Position numbers and translations under genes: made by a program
In this document: positions 63,439-64,000 of the stretch, in pieces
Layout of the letters: every line of letters starts with the position of its first letter
Position numbering within the stretch: position 1 is the first letter of the stretch
Source: Whitmania pigra
Taxonomy: Eukaryota; Annelida; Clitellata; Hirudinida; Haemopidae
Length of the DNA: 64,000 nt
Assembly (NCBI GenBank): GCA_021613335.1
Contig: JAJTWR010000266.1
Span: 2,593,501-2,657,500 of the forward strand
Direction: 5' to 3'
Notes under the pieces: generated by a model
Database searches by the model: none
Told to the model about the DNA's origin: nothing
Seen by the model: the letters and a program-made list of their open reading frames with translations, nothing else

Positions 63439-64000
63439 ATGGATCCATCTTATGAGCAAAGACTTCTTCATGTTCAGAATGGGCAATTTTCATCTCAAAC
63501 TTCAGTGAGTTTCAAGTAGTAGTGAAATTGTTGACTGTTAAACTTTTTGCATCATCAGGTTGAATTAATAATGTTCTAAATCATTTCAAGGCAAAACAAA
63601 GACAAGTGAAAGAAATCTATAGCGACAGATTCATTCCTACAAGAAGCAAAGCAACATGGAACTTATATTTTGACACTAAGCCAGTAAGTGGTCTCAGATA
63701 TTGCAATAAAATAAGAGAAAAAGAAATAAAGTGACAAATTAAGCAATACTCTGATTATTCAATGCATTGTTAATAATCTTTTCTCCTTTTCTTTGTTCAT
63801 TAATTCTCCCGAAATTTGAAAACTCCTGTGATGTTCATTCTAGGAGCAGAAGTGCCCCTCGAGTCCAACGAATTGCACCAACTCCTCGGTCAAGGCTTCC
63901 CCTGACAGCAGCAAGGACAATCTGGCTTATTCCTGCCTCCTGAAAAACGAACTCCTGGGTGCTGATATTGAAGACATAAGGGAGCCACAACTGGAAGGCC
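63439..64000 (+). CDS. fzr1: Fizzy-related / Cdh1, APC/C activator, first three exons
   Basis: Exons: 63439-63504 (MDPSYEQRLLHVQNGQFSSQ), 63591-63683 and 63844 to the window end, joined in phase 0 with GT-AG borders. The second exon has the C-box DRFIPTR, by which Cdc20 and Cdh1 bind the anaphase-promoting complex. The third has DNLAYSCLLKNELLGADIED, matching the strongly conserved SxLLKNELLG segment of fizzy-related rather than Cdc20. The WD40 propeller that binds substrate degrons lies beyond the window. By homology the protein activates APC/C in late mitosis and G1. The PTRSKATWN stretch also matches the family. Confidence 0.92.

Overview
The window looks like nuclear DNA of an AT-rich metazoan, most likely an invertebrate. 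Genes are split into short exons with GT-AG introns. The mobile elements (hAT, CR1-like and L2-like LINEs, a tRNA-derived SINE, a small LTR retrotransposon, a MITE) are animal-type, and two identifiable genes (fizzy-related/Cdh1 and a PHD-SAM chromatin protein) are metazoan regulators. I cannot name the species. All gene models are hand-spliced from reading frames and splice sites, without transcripts.

Layout. (1) 0.1-1.9 kb: a decayed hAT transposon. (2) 1.7-6.35 kb: six near-identical tandem copies of a 777-bp unit that joins the right end of the hAT to an intron and part of an exon of the first transporter gene. (3) 6.3-49.2 kb: a minus-strand head-to-tail array of eight SLC16/monocarboxylate-transporter-like (MCT) genes, called MCT-1 to MCT-8 from left to right. 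All share a six-exon plan (exons A-F) with the same phases and almost the same exon lengths. MCT-2, -3, -6, -7 and -8 are complete, intact frames of 432-438 aa. MCT-1 shows only exons A-C. MCT-4 is a pseudogene (nonsense codon plus 1-nt deletion). MCT-5 has a SINE inside coding exon D. Relics of further MCT-2-like copies lie at about 29.0 and 34.9-35.6 kb. (4) Mobile elements are scattered through the array: a CR1-like LINE in an MCT-2 intron, a modular MITE, a gag-only LTR element and its solo LTR, and an L2-like LINE carrying a nested SINE. Several insertion sites are proven by comparing filled and empty paralogous copies. (5) 42.9-46.1 kb: a duplicated, frameshifted first exon of a lectin gene, then a DUF4806-like multi-exon gene. 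(6) 51.5-56.9 kb, plus strand: a complete four-exon secreted PAN/apple-like plus F5/8C (fucolectin-like) protein of 270 aa. (7) 57.5-62.2 kb, minus strand: a nine-exon, 505-aa nuclear protein with an AT-hook, a winged-helix-like region, a double PHD finger and a SAM domain. (8) 63.4 kb to the end, plus strand: the first three exons of fizzy-related (Cdh1/Fzr1), divergently arranged with the PHD-SAM gene.

The MCT array is the main biology: a recently expanded membrane-transporter family undergoing gene birth, pseudogenisation and transposon bombardment. The lectin, chromatin and cell-cycle genes on the right are ordinary single genes with no evident functional link to it.
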